Shown here: one piece after another, positions 1 through 11,194 of the stretch | Position numbering within the stretch: the first letter of the stretch is position 1 | Layout: each line of letters begins with the position of its first letter | DNA from: Undaria pinnatifida | Lineage: Eukaryota > Sar > Phaeophyceae > Laminariales > Alariaceae | DNA: 64,000 nucleotides | Assembly (NCBI GenBank): GCA_012845835.1 | Contig: JABAKD010000013.1 | Location: 9,923,128 to 9,987,127, forward strand | Direction of reading: 5' to 3' | Notes under the pieces: model-generated | What the model was told of the DNA's origin: nothing | Databases searched by the model: none | Seen by the model: the letters and a program-made list of their open reading frames with translations, nothing else | Translations under genes and position numbers: made by a program

Positions 1-400
1 ACACTAACTAGTCTATAGACCTACACTTGTACTTGTGTAAGGATCCCATCGTCGCCGTATTCGTACATGCCACTATCTCTGGGCAGAATTGTAAGATTTT
101 TTTTGTATTTATGTTAATATCCCAATGATCGCTATTTATCCGTTCAAATTTTAGGTGGTACTAGTACGATATCGTAAGCTGTCCCTGTACGGTGCAGGTA
201 TTCATTAATCAACGTAAAATCGTATTAATAGCATTAATATCGTACTTACTTCGTTCCAGGTATTTTTTTTTCTTCATCTTTTTTATTCTCTTTTTACTGC
301 CAGTAGTCTGGTGTGCTGGCTGGCATATTAGATACCTGCTACTCCGTATTGGATAATAGGCTAGATAATATGTATACCCATTAATAATGTGTTTGCCCGC
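1..400. other. No recognisable feature
   Basis: AT-leaning sequence with short T runs. I see no exon, RNA gene or repeat shared with the rest of the window. Confidence 0.4.
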
Positions 401-700
401 GTATTAGTAGGGTATTAGTCCGTTTGACCACTTGCAAAAGGTCAACCAATAGCTTACCCAAACTAAGCCTTATGACACCCCCCCCCCTGAAACGGCGGGA
501 TATAGCAGGCCGGCCGGATATACGGGCGGGCGTGTCAATATCCAAGCAGTTTCATTTCCTGGGTACACCGGGGAGAGTATTTTTCAAGTTCGACACGATG
601 GGGAAAGTCTGAAAAAGTTTATTATTGTGGATGGTTGGATTTGAACCCACGACCCAAGCAACCCATGGTCTGCCGACGACGCCATTTGTTAGGTCATTGG
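401..700 (-). mobile_element. TRIM copy a (miniature LTR element), degraded
   Basis: Minus-strand copy of the window's miniature LTR family. The 3' LTR is at about 401-477 and ends near TATGACA on the plus strand. The internal domain follows, with the reverse complement of the conserved T-arm-like GTGGGTTCAAATCC and of the TGG primer-site region (about 670-686). The distal LTR begins TGTTAGG at 687 but diverges within about 15 bases. Neither LTR is intact, so no target duplication can be called. Confidence 0.7.
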
Positions 701-1189
701 GCGGAGACCCAGAGTGACCCCTGCAGGTCTGCCATTTGAGCAGGTCCTCGGAGAGTACTTAATTTCTTAGCCTGCGTAGTCGTAGCTATATTCGACTCCA
801 GCAGGGCCCCGGATGGCTTCTGAGATCGGAGGCTCGTGCCTCCGATCTATTTCCTTACTATCCCGAATACAAAACGCCAACCTTATCATAAGAAACCCAT
901 CCAAATTATCTCAATGCGGATAATTACAGGCCTTCGAGGCCGTTCCTTAACACGTGCTGCGGTTGACATTGCATGGCGAAATAACCTTTTTTTGCTGTAT
1001 TTGAGTTGTGTATCTGTCTGTCTCGTAGTTTGTGACGACAGCAGAGCTTCTCTTATCTGTCATGTGAGGCATCAGCACGGACACTGGTTGACAAATTGTG
1101 TTGTGCTGGATGTGGATGGGTAGTTTAATGTGCAGAACACACACCACTCTTGTATAATGTCTGAACACCCCGGACAGCTCACGAGCGAG

Positions 1190-1560
1190 CTCATCTATCT
1201 GTCGTTTCTGCAGCTCACGCGTTTTCCGAACATGCGCAGAAGAGGATGATCCTGTAGCTCAAGCCAGGGACAGCATGTCTATAGTAGTTTATCATGTCAT
1301 GCAGCTTCTTACAGCTCACCCCTGTGAAACGTGTATGTGCAGATCATCCAGCTCATGTAGCTCACCCTGGGCAAATATGTGCAGATGAGCTACCTTCTAC
1401 AGACTAAAGCTCAATAATTGAAAACATGTGCAGATGAGCTACGTCCTACCTCGGGTATTATAGCTCAAGCCGGGAAGACATGTGCTGCATCTAAGCTCAT
1501 GTGCCTCATATAGCTAGCTCATCAATCAGTCACCCTAGCTCGAAAGGAGCTGGCTCGAGC
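1190..1560. repeat. Degenerate minisatellite with AGCTCA core
   Basis: At least four diverged copies, roughly 60-100 bp apart, share AGCTCA, then CCNGGGNA, then CATGTGCAGATGAGCTAC. Clear starts lie near 1255, 1358, 1424 and 1460. No coding potential is apparent. Confidence 0.6.
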
Positions 1561-1967
1561 CACGGTGAGCTGATTTGTCCGAGGTTTTGAGCGTTGCACA
1601 CGTCGTGTGAGGGTCGTTTGCCAATTGTCCAACCCAACAAAATACCCAAGCGCACCACCTTCTGCGCAGCATGTGTGGTTGTTCAACAAAATGCAAACGC
1701 ACCACCTTATACTCAGCAGATATTTTCAGCTCATGAGCTAGCATGCGTATCTTACGTATGCACCGCCAACCGTAACAAAACGTTACGTCGCCGTTACCAA
1801 TTAAATAATAAATCTCGACGTGCCGATCTGAGATCTGAGATACGACGAGTCCCGAGCCACAAGCACCGAATCCATGCAGCTTTGTCAGACGCCAATCAAT
1901 CCCCGAGCATCGACGCACGCCATCCTCTGAACACGAGCTGCTGTACGACCATCACCGCATTGGATAT

Positions 1968-2330
1968 GTCACGGTACCCCGAGTGGGGGATGCGTGGTTG
2001 GTTGGTGTTGGGAAGCGTGCCCCTCATGGGTTCCGGTGTCTTTATTGGCTCTCCATAGGCTCACTGGCTAGGCTCAAAGCTTGTACAGTACATTAGTTCT
2101 CTACGTAGAACGCCAAAAGACAGACAGAGCAAGGCAAGGCAAGGGAGGGTATGGCAGGGTTAGTGAGATGAGGGGCTTCCTGCTTGTCCCATCATCGTCA
2201 CCTACATTATTGCCCATCTATGATGGCCTTGACGTGAGTGTGACATCTAATATCACGTGGTTTCACCTCAACCATGACACGGTTTCACGTCGAATCTATT
2301 ATCTATCCTTCCATGGAGAGCACTCCATTG
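1968..2330 (+). repeat. Dispersed repeat R4, copy 1
   Basis: About 360 bp that recurs as a direct copy at 7317-7693. Shared blocks include GTCACGGTAC, GAGTGGGGGATGCGTGG, GAAGCGTGCCCCTCATGGG, TGTCCCATCATCGTCACC and ATCACGTGGTTTCAC. Divergence is moderate, with indels around a GGGTAGGGCAGGG-type tract. No terminal inverted repeat was found, so the class is unknown. Confidence 0.8.
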
Positions 2331-2449
2331 CAGATATCATCGACCTCCTCCTCTTATGAGATTGGAGCTGCAGCGTGTTCGCGAGAGAGCAGCATTCATT
2401 TGCAGCGACAACCATCTTTTCTTCCGCCTCGTATCTCGCGCACAGTGAT

Positions 2450-2710
2450 GCTTATTGTTCGCGAGGAAGCGCGAAGCAGCGCCATCGAGCATCGCCAAGC
2501 GAAGCCAAGCAACGCGAAGAAAGTCCCGAAGCAGTGCGAACCAGCACGAAGCAAAGCCAAGCAATTCGAAACAACGCCATACAGCGTTAAGCAAAGCCAA
2601 GCCAAGCAAAGCACAACGAAACCAATGGCTTGACGAAAACAAGCAGAGTCAAGCAAAGCAAAGCACCTCGAAGCACCGCCAAACACCGGCAATCACCGCG
2701 TAACACCGCA
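2450..2710. repeat. AAGC-rich degenerate minisatellite
   Basis: Irregular tandem words of the type AAGCAAAGCC, CGAAGCA and CACCGC. Open frames across it are artefacts of the low-complexity composition. Confidence 0.7.
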
Positions 2711-3475
2711 ATTCACCGTGAAACAGCTCGAGGCGGCACTAACCTGCGCGAGGCAAGAGGGATGCGTTGGAGAGGCGCGTGGAGGTTCGACTAATTGCTT
2801 CAGGCTTGCGGTTTCAGGCTTCCGGCTCGAGGGCGGTGGTGGTGTGGCGATCGACTTTGGCGGAAACAGGAGAACGTTGCGGGGGATACTGTACTGCCTA
2901 TTGGAGAACGAGAATGCAACGCAGCACGTACGAGTGGATTGAAGAAAGCAGGTGTGCTTCCAGTACTCAGTGGTCGAGAACAATTCAGCACTTTAACGTC
3001 TCTGCCAATGGTAATGATATGATGCCACGAGTACTGGTATGAACTTGTAGGAGGGGGTGTGATATACAACAGTACAGTGAATAGTGAACTTTGAACCAAA
3101 CGTACAGAGTGTACAGGCTGGTTCAAGTTAAAAGCCCGAAATGTATTCCCCGGCGAGTGTGCACGCCGTTTTTTCGATTCAGACCAGCATCGTTTTTTCT
3201 TGCTGTTCCCTGGGGGAGAGCGATGCATTTTGAGTGTAAGTTGTCCCCGGGGATACCATAAAGGTAGGGAGGAGTTCGTCAAAAAGAAAAAATATGCCTA
3301 CTCCCCGGAGATAACACAACATTTGGACCACTTTTTTTTCGGCCATTTGGGGGGGGGGAGGGGGACACAATAGGGGGGCGTTGACAGAGGACATTACGGT
3401 ATTCTACTGCTATTGAAGTGGCCGTTGCCACTTGTCCAGAGTGTGGTGAATGCTCGACAATGGACAGAGTACAGT

Positions 3476-3585
3476 GGGGAATCCGGTTTGCACTAAGAGA
3501 AAACCGATTTAAGAACGGTTAAATGTGCTTGTCACACCTTGTGATTACAATACTAAAACATGTATGATACCCGATCTGGGGTAAG
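3476..3585 (+). mobile_element. R13 inverted-repeat element, left half (split by TRIM)
   Basis: This matches the left part of the intact R13 copy at 33655-33835 (CCGATTTAAGA..CGG, GTGCTTGTC, ATACTAAAAC, CCCGA). It stops at TAAG (3582-3585), where a TRIM composite begins. The right half resumes with the same TAAG at 4371. R13 is a short element with inverted ends of the form GGTACCCGATTTAAGA. Confidence 0.7.
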
Positions 3586-4370
3586 TATTACAAGGCTTAG
3601 TTTGAGTAAGCTATCGGTTAACCTTTGGCAAGTGGTCAAACGGATTAGTACCCCACTAATTCTTTCACAAATGGCGTCGTCGACAGACCATGTTTTTTCT
3701 TGGTCGTGGGTTCAAATCCCACCATCCACAATAATAAACGTTTTTCAGACTTTCCCCATGTCGATATTGAAAAATATTCTCCCCGGTATCCCCAGGAAAT
3801 GAAATTGCTTGGATATTGACACGCCCGCCCGTGTATCTGGCCGACCTGCTATCCCGCCGTTTCAGGGGGGGAGAGTGTTATAAGGCTTAGTTTGGGTAAG
3901 CTATCGGTTAAGCTTTCGCAAGTGGTCAAACGGACTAATACTCCACTAATTCCTTATCAAATGGCGAGTAGAGGGGCTGAGCTCCATGCGCGAGTTGGTC
4001 TGCGCCATGGTGCTAAGGGAATTAGAGGGGTATTAGTCCGTTTGACCACTTGCCAAAGCTTAACCGATAGCTTACCCAAACTAAGCCTTATAACACTCTT
4101 CCCCCCTGAAACGGCGGGATAGCAGGGCGGCCGGGTATACGGGCGGGCGTGTCAATATCCAAGCAATTTCATTTCCTGGGTATACCTGGGAGTTCGACAT
4201 GGGGAAAGTCTGAAAAAGTTTATTATTGTGGATGGTGGGATATGAACCCACGACCCAAAAACCCATGGTCCTGCCGATGACGCCATTGTTAAGGAATTAG
4301 TTGGGTATTAGTCCATTTGACCACTTGCAAAAGGTTAACCAGTAGCTTGCTCAAACTAAGCCTCATATCA
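3586..4370. mobile_element. TRIM copies b and c: inverted dimer inserted in R13
   Basis: Two TRIM units stand face to face. The plus-strand unit has LTRs at 3586-3669 and 3876-3959, a TGG primer site at 3672, and a polypurine tract ending just before 3876. The minus-strand unit has LTRs at 4011-4095 and 4287-4370. Between them (3960-4010) lies a remnant with an ATGGCG primer-site start at each side, in opposite orientations. The composite is bounded by TAAG on both sides (3582-3585 and 4371-4374), which fits a 4-bp target duplication. The continuous sequence is seen in R13 at 33655-33835. The simplest reading is a single insertion event for the whole dimer, although later rearrangement is possible. 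Confidence 0.75.
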
Positions 4371-4439
4371 TAAGAGCCGCACCGAGATAAGGGCGGTAAC
4401 ACCGATCTGTTCCAAGGAGCTCTTAAATCGGGCACCCCA
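4371..4439 (+). mobile_element. R13 inverted-repeat element, right half
   Basis: Continues the R13 copy broken at 3585. It aligns with 33775-33835 (GAGATAAG.GCGG.AACAC, CTGTTCCA) and ends in the inverted terminus CTTAAATCGGGCACCCC. Confidence 0.7.
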
Positions 4440-4559
4440 GTATTTTAGTACAGCACTTCTACGGTTATAACAGTATCCTGCCGTAAGTGCACTGATAAGT
4501 ATTTTTTATTTCTTCAACGCGATGTAACAGTTTGGTGTGCCGCGATTGCCGCTGAAGCA

Positions 4560-4700
4560 TTGTTCCATATCGAAACGATAATCGATTCCGATCCGATAAG
4601 GACCTAAATACCCGATATACGATCAACTACCCGATATTAGTCGGATCGGATCGGATCGGATCGCTGAAAACTCCGGATCTGATACGATAATCGATACGCG
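4560..4700. repeat. CGGAT/CGATAATCGAT low-complexity tract
   Basis: Short CGGAT tandem run around 4643-4662, flanked by repeated CGATAATCGAT words. It is similar in style to 37452-37625. Confidence 0.6.
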
Positions 4701-5021
4701 AGGCGAACATATGGAATTAACAGGTTATGGTACTGCCGAAGGGGCACGCGTTTGTTTTCCGTATGACACGTCACGTCGAGTCATTGACCTTGGACCCTCT
4801 TAAAAGCGGGGAGAGGGGGGACGGCAGAGCGACGCCCCTTACACTCTAGACGCAAGCAGCTCTTATCGGATACGGGGGCATTTTTTTCCCTCTCCGATAT
4901 GATATGAAACACTACGCTGAAGCCCTGGAGGCCCAGAGCTCCATGACGAGCAGGTACATCTTCATCTTGCATCGTGTATCGTGTGCCTTTCTTTAGTATT
5001 TACGACGCGGTAGGGGGGGGG

Positions 5022-5203
5022 GGCTCCCAATGGGGCCGGTATGTGCCAGCCCAATTTACTGGCACTATACGTAGGCACTATTCAGGGCACCGGCACTACC
5101 GTATTGGGAATAGGGTTACTTTAAGAGGCTTGCAGTCGCGCAGAAATTCTTCACCGACACTATAGAGAGCAGTGACATTATTCAACCCGCACCATTGGGA
5201 GCC
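5022..5203 (-). mobile_element. R9 MITE-like element, copy 1
   Basis: A 182-bp element with inverted ends GGCTCCCAATGG at both termini. It aligns along its length, as the reverse complement, with 33363-33520. Shared internal blocks include CCCTATTCCCA, TACGGTAGTGCCGGTGCCCT and AATAGTGCC. It is non-coding and probably a non-autonomous DNA transposon. The target duplication is obscured by a G run on the left. Confidence 0.75.
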
Positions 5204-5205
5204 TC

Positions 5206-6735
5206 TTCCTGCAGCCTTTTCGTGTCGTCAGGACTCAGATCAGCTGCTCAGGACCCAGGACATGCACGGGTCTCGAGTCTCGAAGTCGAGAAACTCCCCG
5301 AGTTACCCTTCAACGAAAAAAATAACCCAAAACTTGAAACCGTTTCTCTCCAAGCCGAAAAAATACGTAGCCCCCCAAAAATTCAAAACTTGGAGCCGTT
5401 ACTCTCCAATTGCCGAAAGCTAGCTTAAAAGCAAGCATGTCAGGAGTAGAAGTGAGCGCCTAAGAGGGAAAGCGAAAAACAAAAATCTGATAACGAGACG
5501 CTATATAATCGAAATCAAAAACAGGTTTAGATCGGTTAACCGAGAAGCGGTTTAAAGATTACACCGGGTGGCAGCGTCAAATGCCTCCGGATAATTGACC
5601 CCAACGGTATGTTCGTGTCCATTACGTGTAGCTGTCAGCTGTGGTTTGCGGTGTGGGGTACGCTTTGCTGGTACGCGCTGCCGTGGCAGGGTAGCGCATC
5701 ACCGCTAGCTGTAACCGTGGCGTCAATTTAGAATAATAGCATGGCACGATTTTCACACGACGACTACTGTCTGCCTGACAGTTCTGTGTGTTCGCTTCGT
5801 GCGAGGGTATTTGCGTATCATCTCCTAAAAGAAAGCAATTCGCGATTAATAATTACATCACCTCTTGTAAACATTTTACGATAAATTACCAGCTGCAAAT
5901 GGCTCTACTACCCCTCTACCCTTCACGAGAACGGTCATAACCCTGTATATTTGGCTTTCTGTACGTTTCCGTCGTCGCAATCTTGGGTTAAAACTTTCTG
6001 AATCATTTTGAATCGCAATACAGCGATAGTCCCTCTACAGCGCGGGTTGAGAATGGCGTGTTGCCCGCGACGGTGCTTGGGATATCGTTGGCACAGATGG
6101 GAACAACCAGTAGTGGCAGTGTGAGGAGAGTAGTGGCGCTTGTCGCTATAGTGCCGGTATTTACCTCTATTGTGCACATACCGGCATTATAGAGGGACCA
6201 CTACCATTGTTGTGCTGATTCTTGCTGAAAGTGTTGAACAACTAACAAAGAAATATACATACGTACCGGTATATTGTACCAATTACATACTTGTAACGGG
6301 AAGGGCGAAGTATCGATGCCATGGCCTCAGCACGTACACCACCGGCCTTCTTGTACGAGAGAAAGCGCAATGAGCCTGGCCTAGATGTTACGGGGAAATA
6401 AAATACGATTTTCGACAGTTAGTTGTTACACTGAAGTTTGTGTAGAACACAGCCTTCCTCAAATGTGAAATGTAGCCTAAAACCAATAGAGTATTTCGGT
6501 TTCTTATATCATAGGAGGGCTGGTACTGTTGCGTTCACAGCTCCTCTGCGCTTGACTTTTTTGTTGCAGTCGGTCGATGGGTGGGGTGTAGAGCTCGTCG
6601 CTTACTTTGCGGTCGCATCCTCCACATTGTTATACTACGATTAAATCACATATTGATAAGGGATAAACCACAAGAAACGGAGATTTTTTTAGCGGTATAC
6701 CTGGCGAAACATCCTGAACAGACTCACTTACTCTG
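5206..6735. other. No recognisable gene
   Basis: Short open frames only, without family motifs. A CACTACC/GCCGGTAT palindromic patch near 6110-6210 may be a decayed inverted-repeat element, but no second copy was found. Confidence 0.4.
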
Positions 6736-7221
6736 ATGTGGGTGCATTCGGAAGCCGCTCTCGGGAGTTTCCTGGCCGCTCAGCCTTCTCTCAGCTCCTG
6801 CTTACGAGTTGCCGACGAGAAAAGTATTTTTCCGGACCGACCTCTGAACTGCTTGGTTTTTCCTCTTTTTCATTTTCTTCGTATTTTTTTCATTGTGAAC
6901 CTGCTTCTTCTGCGCATACCGCGAAGTGAAGGCACACACCAAGCTACGATAGCCACACTGCTGTCTACGTACCGCAAGTACAGCACAACAGCCTGCAATC
7001 GGCCCTGCACAGAGCAGCAAAAGTACATGTCCACAGCAGTCAGTACGTTCGTGTCGAACAGACCTCAGAGTGCGACAACGCAAGCCAACAGACAAGAACG
7101 AAAATGTCTTGCTGGGAGCCACCACGTGTGTACGTACTTGATTTTTTGTGTCCTTTTACCCTCGTTGCTATTATTGTTAATATTTGAATCGCACGTAGTA
7201 AATAAAGCTACCAACGACTAA
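6736..7221 (+). CDS. Hypothetical ORF, 161 aa, doubtful
   Basis: An open frame starting MWVHSEAALGSF and ending FESHVVNKATND. By eye it has two hydrophobic stretches, at roughly residues 45-60 and 132-150. The rest is Ser/Thr/Gln-rich with no family motif. The region has no GC elevation compared with its surroundings, unlike the two confirmed genes. It could equally be chance or an unspliced exon fragment. Confidence 0.15.
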   Translation: MWVHSEAALGSFLAAQPSLSSCLRVADEKSIFPDRPLNCLVFPLFHFLRIFFIVNLLLLRIPRSEGTHQATIATLLSTYRKYSTTACNRPCTEQQKYMSTAVSTFVSNRPQSATTQANRQERKCLAGSHHVCTYLIFCVLLPSLLLLLIFESHVVNKATND

Positions 7222-7316
7222 TTTGGATTTTTTTCCAAAAATCGCTGACACTCAGCCCTATGACGGACCGCCGTCTAGACGTAATATGCTACTTTTAGCA
7301 TGGAACATAAGATGTT

Positions 7317-7693
7317 GTCACGGTACTCGGAGTGGGGGATGCGTGGTTTGTCGGTTTTGGGAAGCGTGCCCCTCATGGGTTCCGGCGTCTTTATTATTAG
7401 TGTCTCCTCATGGCTCGCTGGCTAGGCTCAAAGCTTATTATGCCTTATTTCCCTACATAGAATGCTAAAAGACAGACATAACAGGGCTAGGTAGGGTAGG
7501 GCAGGGTAGTGCAGGGTAGTGAGATGAGCGGCGTCCTTCTTGTCCCATCATCGTCACCTACATTATCGCCCATCTATGATGGCCTTGCCGTGTATGTTAT
7601 CTAATGGCATCTAGCATCACGTGGTTTCACGTCAACCATGACATGTTTTCACGTCGAAGCTATAAACTATCCGTCTACGGACAGCACTCCATT
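7317..7693 (+). repeat. Dispersed repeat R4, copy 2
   Basis: Second direct copy of the repeat at 1968-2330, with the same block order and a longer GGGTAGGGCAGG tract near 7480-7520. It lies about 200 bp upstream of a TRIM copy. Confidence 0.8.
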
Positions 7694-7901
7694 ACGATGT
7701 GACTAATAGTTGTCGTGACCTAAAACAGCCGTTTCTTTGTTGCCACTTCAACCACATGTTCCACGCTACTGTGTGTGTTTTTACTAAACTGCTTTTTCCA
7801 CCCGTCGACACCCAGCACACCAGTGTCTGCGCCGACTCGTAACCCTAGAGAGAAACAAAAAATGCACCATTATCGTATTCACAAATTTCGAGACAGGCGT
7901 A

Positions 7902-8256
7902 TGTTAAGGTATTAGTGGGGTGAAAGGTTAACCACTAGCTTACCCAAACTAAGCCTTATATCACTCTTCCCCCCTGAAACGACGGGATATAGCAGGTCGG
8001 CCGGATATACGCGCGGACCTGTCAATATATTCAAGCCGTTTTATTTCCTGGGTATACCGGGGAGAGTATTTTTCAAGTTCGACATGGGGAAAGTCTGAAA
8101 AAGTTTATTATGGTTTGATTGTGGGACTTGAACCCACGACCCAAAAACCCATGGTTTTTCGACGACGCCATTTGTTAAGGTATTAGCGGGGAATTGGTCC
8201 GTTTGACCACTTGCAAAAGGTTGCCCAATAGCTTACCCAAACTAAGCATTGTAACA
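7902..8256 (-). mobile_element. TRIM copy d
   Basis: Minus-strand miniature LTR element. The 3' LTR at 7902-7963 has an internal deletion. The polypurine tract (as CTCTTCCCCCC) follows. Near 8110-8172 the body carries the reverse complement of the T-arm-like GTGGGTTCAAGTCCCAC and of the TGG primer site. The 5' LTR at 8173-8256 is full length (84 bp). The flanks are CGTA on the left and CGTG on the right, which may be a 4-bp target duplication with one change. Confidence 0.8.
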
Positions 8257-8875
8257 CGTGTACGTCGCACGCACTTTAGAGCAAGATACCAGGTACATTC
8301 GGTATACGCATGCATGTGGCGTCCGGGTTGATTTCCTGGAGCATGGCGGCGGGACTCTTTGCATTGTCGAGTCACCAGTTTGCACCTACCTACGCTGCTA
8401 GGCGCTCTGATCTCAGAGGTTGATTCCCTTTATTTTTTATTTTTGCAAGTAAGCTCAAAGGACCGACCCATGTGAGATTCGAGGTCCAGAACCAACTCTT
8501 CTAGTAATAGTAGTATTAATAGTAGCGTTGGAGGGTAGCCCCTAGACCACCGGGGCGACCGACAGTGATTTCCGCGGACGGCGAGGAACTCGAGGTATGA
8601 TAGTCATCATCATGTAAGTGTACGTACGCTTCCGTGGTACCCGTTCGATACCATATTCGTTAGGGCGTTTCGCCAAACAAAAGGCATTTGAACGAAATAG
8701 TATTATCTGCCCCAAATACTGCTGCTGATTGGGTAGCACATCGAATAGATTCCGAGCGTTCCGAGCGTTCCCACCTCGACCGTCAATTTCGGAAAATCAA
8801 AACATAGTGCTAATATTATTAATAGTATAATATACCAGGTATATACTAGTTATTCTTGTTCAGACTGGTCGCCCA

Positions 8876-9113
8876 GGCCCGGTGGTCTAGTGGTTAACCT
8901 CGAACACTACGAAAGTTGAAGCCAGGGGTTCAAATCTCGTCATGGATTCTCTTTTTTCTAGAGACAAGAGACGCCGAGTGCGCTTTATATACAGCGTGGG
9001 TACGCATAATTCGACGCGACCCGACGAAGGAAGAAAGTGTTGAATTCTTCTCGCCATAAAAATGTAAAGCGCGTATCGTAGTGGGGAGGGGGGGAGAAAA
9101 GCCTGTTTACAGT
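8876..9113 (+). mobile_element. tRNA-headed SINE-like element, copy 1
   Basis: The head has a good Pol III A box (GGTGGTCTAGTGGTTAAC, about 8880-8897), of the type found in Glu/Gly tRNAs. A B box (GGGTTCAAATCT, about 8927-8938) and a T6 terminator (8952-8957) follow. The arms do not fold into a normal tRNA, so this is not a functional tRNA gene. The downstream body (about 9007-9113) is found again, without the head, as an inverted copy at 58055-58166. That fits a SINE family with 5'-truncated members. Confidence 0.6.
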
Positions 9114-10039
9114 GACCCCGGGTCTGAGTTACGTCTAGGGAGAGATGAGGAAAAATGAAAATAGAGGGGATGAACAAAAACCACAGAAAAAAGTAGAAGG
9201 TTTCCTACATTATTGTGTTTGTCGCCATGGACGGAACGAACCCTAACCCTAACCCCAACCCATTGGAAATAATACCGGTCGGAGTGCCCCCTGATGACGC
9301 CACTGTGATGAAATTGTTGAAAACCCCAATAGTGTGTATCACCGTCAGAACCAAACGGCCCACTTGGAACGAGATGTACAGCTGTTGATTGGTTGGGATA
9401 TTTGCTGGAGGGCCAGGGGAGTATGGGTGTATGGGTGTATGGGTGTACATGGGATGACATATTCAGTACGGGACGGAGTGTGGACGCGATAGGACCCACC
9501 CGCGGCAGGAGCCACGCAATACGGTCATGACCTGGCTAGCAGGCTCACGAGAGGAAAGACGGTGTGGCGAACGAGACTCTGGTCGATATATTTCCGCCGA
9601 GAGTGTGAAAGCGCTGTTCATATAAATAATTTTGAGGGGGCCTCGTCGAGTCGCGACGGCGATATCAGGACTTGTAGAGTGTTTAGATGGCCAGCACCGC
9701 TTGCTTTGAGGCTTGCCTTGCGCCATGTTTGCGTGTGAAGTCATTCTCTGCGTCAACAACAGCTTTCGCTGCCCATGTCGTAACATCCCTGTTCTAGAGT
9801 CGAGCTGCGCGGTTCCTCCGCAAAAGTCAGTTTGGCTGTTTTGTCCGGGTTGGTTGCCCAGAATTCACCAGTTCACATCGGACATGGGACACAAACAGGT
9901 TAGAATGGAACCAACGACGACGAATAGTTTCGTCCCATTTCAACCGTTCCAATCCGTTCCAGTGGGATCGACATGGGTCAAGACACGCGCTCACCATCAC
10001 CCTCTCCAGCAGTGTTGGAAAGCAACTAAAATAGCATGT
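9114..10039. other. No recognisable gene; short telomere-like motif
   Basis: At 9240-9258 the CCCTAA motif occurs twice and then degenerates. This is far too short for a telomere. A GGGTGTATG run lies near 9420-9450. No exon was recognised. Confidence 0.4.
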
Positions 10040-10122
10040 TTAACCCCTTCAGGGCCCAACCCCCTGTACTAATTACAAGTAATTTTCCTCCCAAAACGGG
10101 TTTCCAGTTGTAAAGGCGTTAA
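10040..10122 (+). mobile_element. R6: 83-bp TTAA-bounded MITE
   Basis: A tiny element bounded by TTAA on both sides. Its inverted ends are TTAACCCCTT and AAGGCGTTAA. TTAA boundaries and C-rich CCCTTT-like ends are hallmarks of the piggyBac superfamily, so I infer a piggyBac-type MITE. Related copies lie at 35785-35863, 37080-37164 and 57612-57703. Confidence 0.65.
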
Positions 10123-10146
10123 TGAAGAGCTTTTAGCTTACTTATA

Positions 10147-10507
10147 CTTCGAAGTGTACAAGCATAACCAAAGCAACCATGTGCTTATTTGCTTACTTTA
10201 GCTATATGGGTTTTAGTATGGTATACTATTTAATACACGCCATACAGAATAATTGTATGGGTTTTAGCATGCCCATTGTCAACTCTATACAAACAAAAAG
10301 TGTATGTGTTTTAGTGTCCACATTACAGCATGTTTTTTTTATAGTGCTGAACTCCCATATATTTATTTGTGTGTAGGTGTTTGTTCGCGCACACTATCTG
10401 CTACAAACGAAGTAAGCAAGCAATTTGCTTAACTAGGCAACTTTTTCATCAAAATAGCAATACCTAAAAAAGCAATCCCTTTAGTTAGTTGCTTATCAAC
10501 ACTACTC
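10147..10507 (+). repeat. Dispersed repeat R5, copy 1
   Basis: Direct counterpart at 53504-53888. Shared blocks include AAGCATAA.CAAAGCAAC, TTTTAGCTATAT and CTACAAACGAAGTAAGCAA, with a right end at TTGCTTATCAACACTA. The two ends are weakly complementary, so a degraded inverted-repeat transposon is possible. Confidence 0.75.
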
Positions 10508-10937
10508 TCCAGACAGCCCAACGGCCGACGGCCAGGTACCAGAACATTTTGAAGGGGCCTCTCCATGAAAACGAACCATCTTTCTGGCCATTTCACTCGA
10601 AACATTATATATCCCGCACGTATCTACGAGGCCGTTCAAAGAGAAGACCTAACAACACACGACCTGTTCTAGTCACCGTATTATGCTGTCTTTATAAAAT
10701 TGCTGGAGACCGCGTGGTGTGTTGTATGGAATGCTCAGCGGGTTTGGACCGTTGGTCTATTCTAGGTGGGACGTCGGCTTTTGATCGCGCCACAAAAACC
10801 AGAGAACAAGACCGAGAAACGTCACCCGCCGGCCATCTTCTTCAGCAAAACGGTGGTACACAACAATACGCCAACAAGACAAAAAAAGACATTCTGGGGA
10901 CAAAATACGGAACGTCCCAAACTTAGTAGACGCGACG
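10508..10937. other. No recognised gene
   Basis: A 145-aa frame (10489-10926) and an overlapping 72-aa frame are present. Neither shows a motif, a periodic hydrophobic pattern or splice context that I trust. Confidence 0.35.
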
Positions 10938-11184
10938 GGTTATACCCCCGCGAAATCCCGTCAAAAAAGGTTACATGCTCATAGCACGCTTGAGATCACC
11001 CTCGATAACCCGCTTTGCAACCGCCAAACGGACAACAAAAAATTTTGAATGGCTGGACACGGCCATGAGAGCTCGTCCAACACTGACAATATAGTTTTGT
11101 AGTCATTTTGACCAAGCATGCGGACGTGACCGTCGGCAAAACGCAGCAGGCCCCTGTTTGTCCAACTTTATAGAGGGTATAACC
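10938..11184. mobile_element. Possible 247-bp MITE next to the satellite array
   Basis: The left end GGTTATACCCCC and right end GAGGGTATAACC are imperfect inverted repeats. The element lies 10 bp before the first satellite unit. There is only one copy in the window, so the call rests on the ends alone. Confidence 0.4.
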
Positions 11185-11194
11185 GTTTATGTCT

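Noticed and set aside
8876-8960. Functional tRNA gene
   Set aside because: A and B boxes and a T6 terminator are present, but the acceptor, anticodon and T stems do not pair properly and the body continues as a dispersed repeat.
9240-9258. Telomere-like CCCTAA repeats (also near 53789)
   Set aside because: Only two to three units at each place, inside otherwise ordinary or repetitive DNA; not a telomere.
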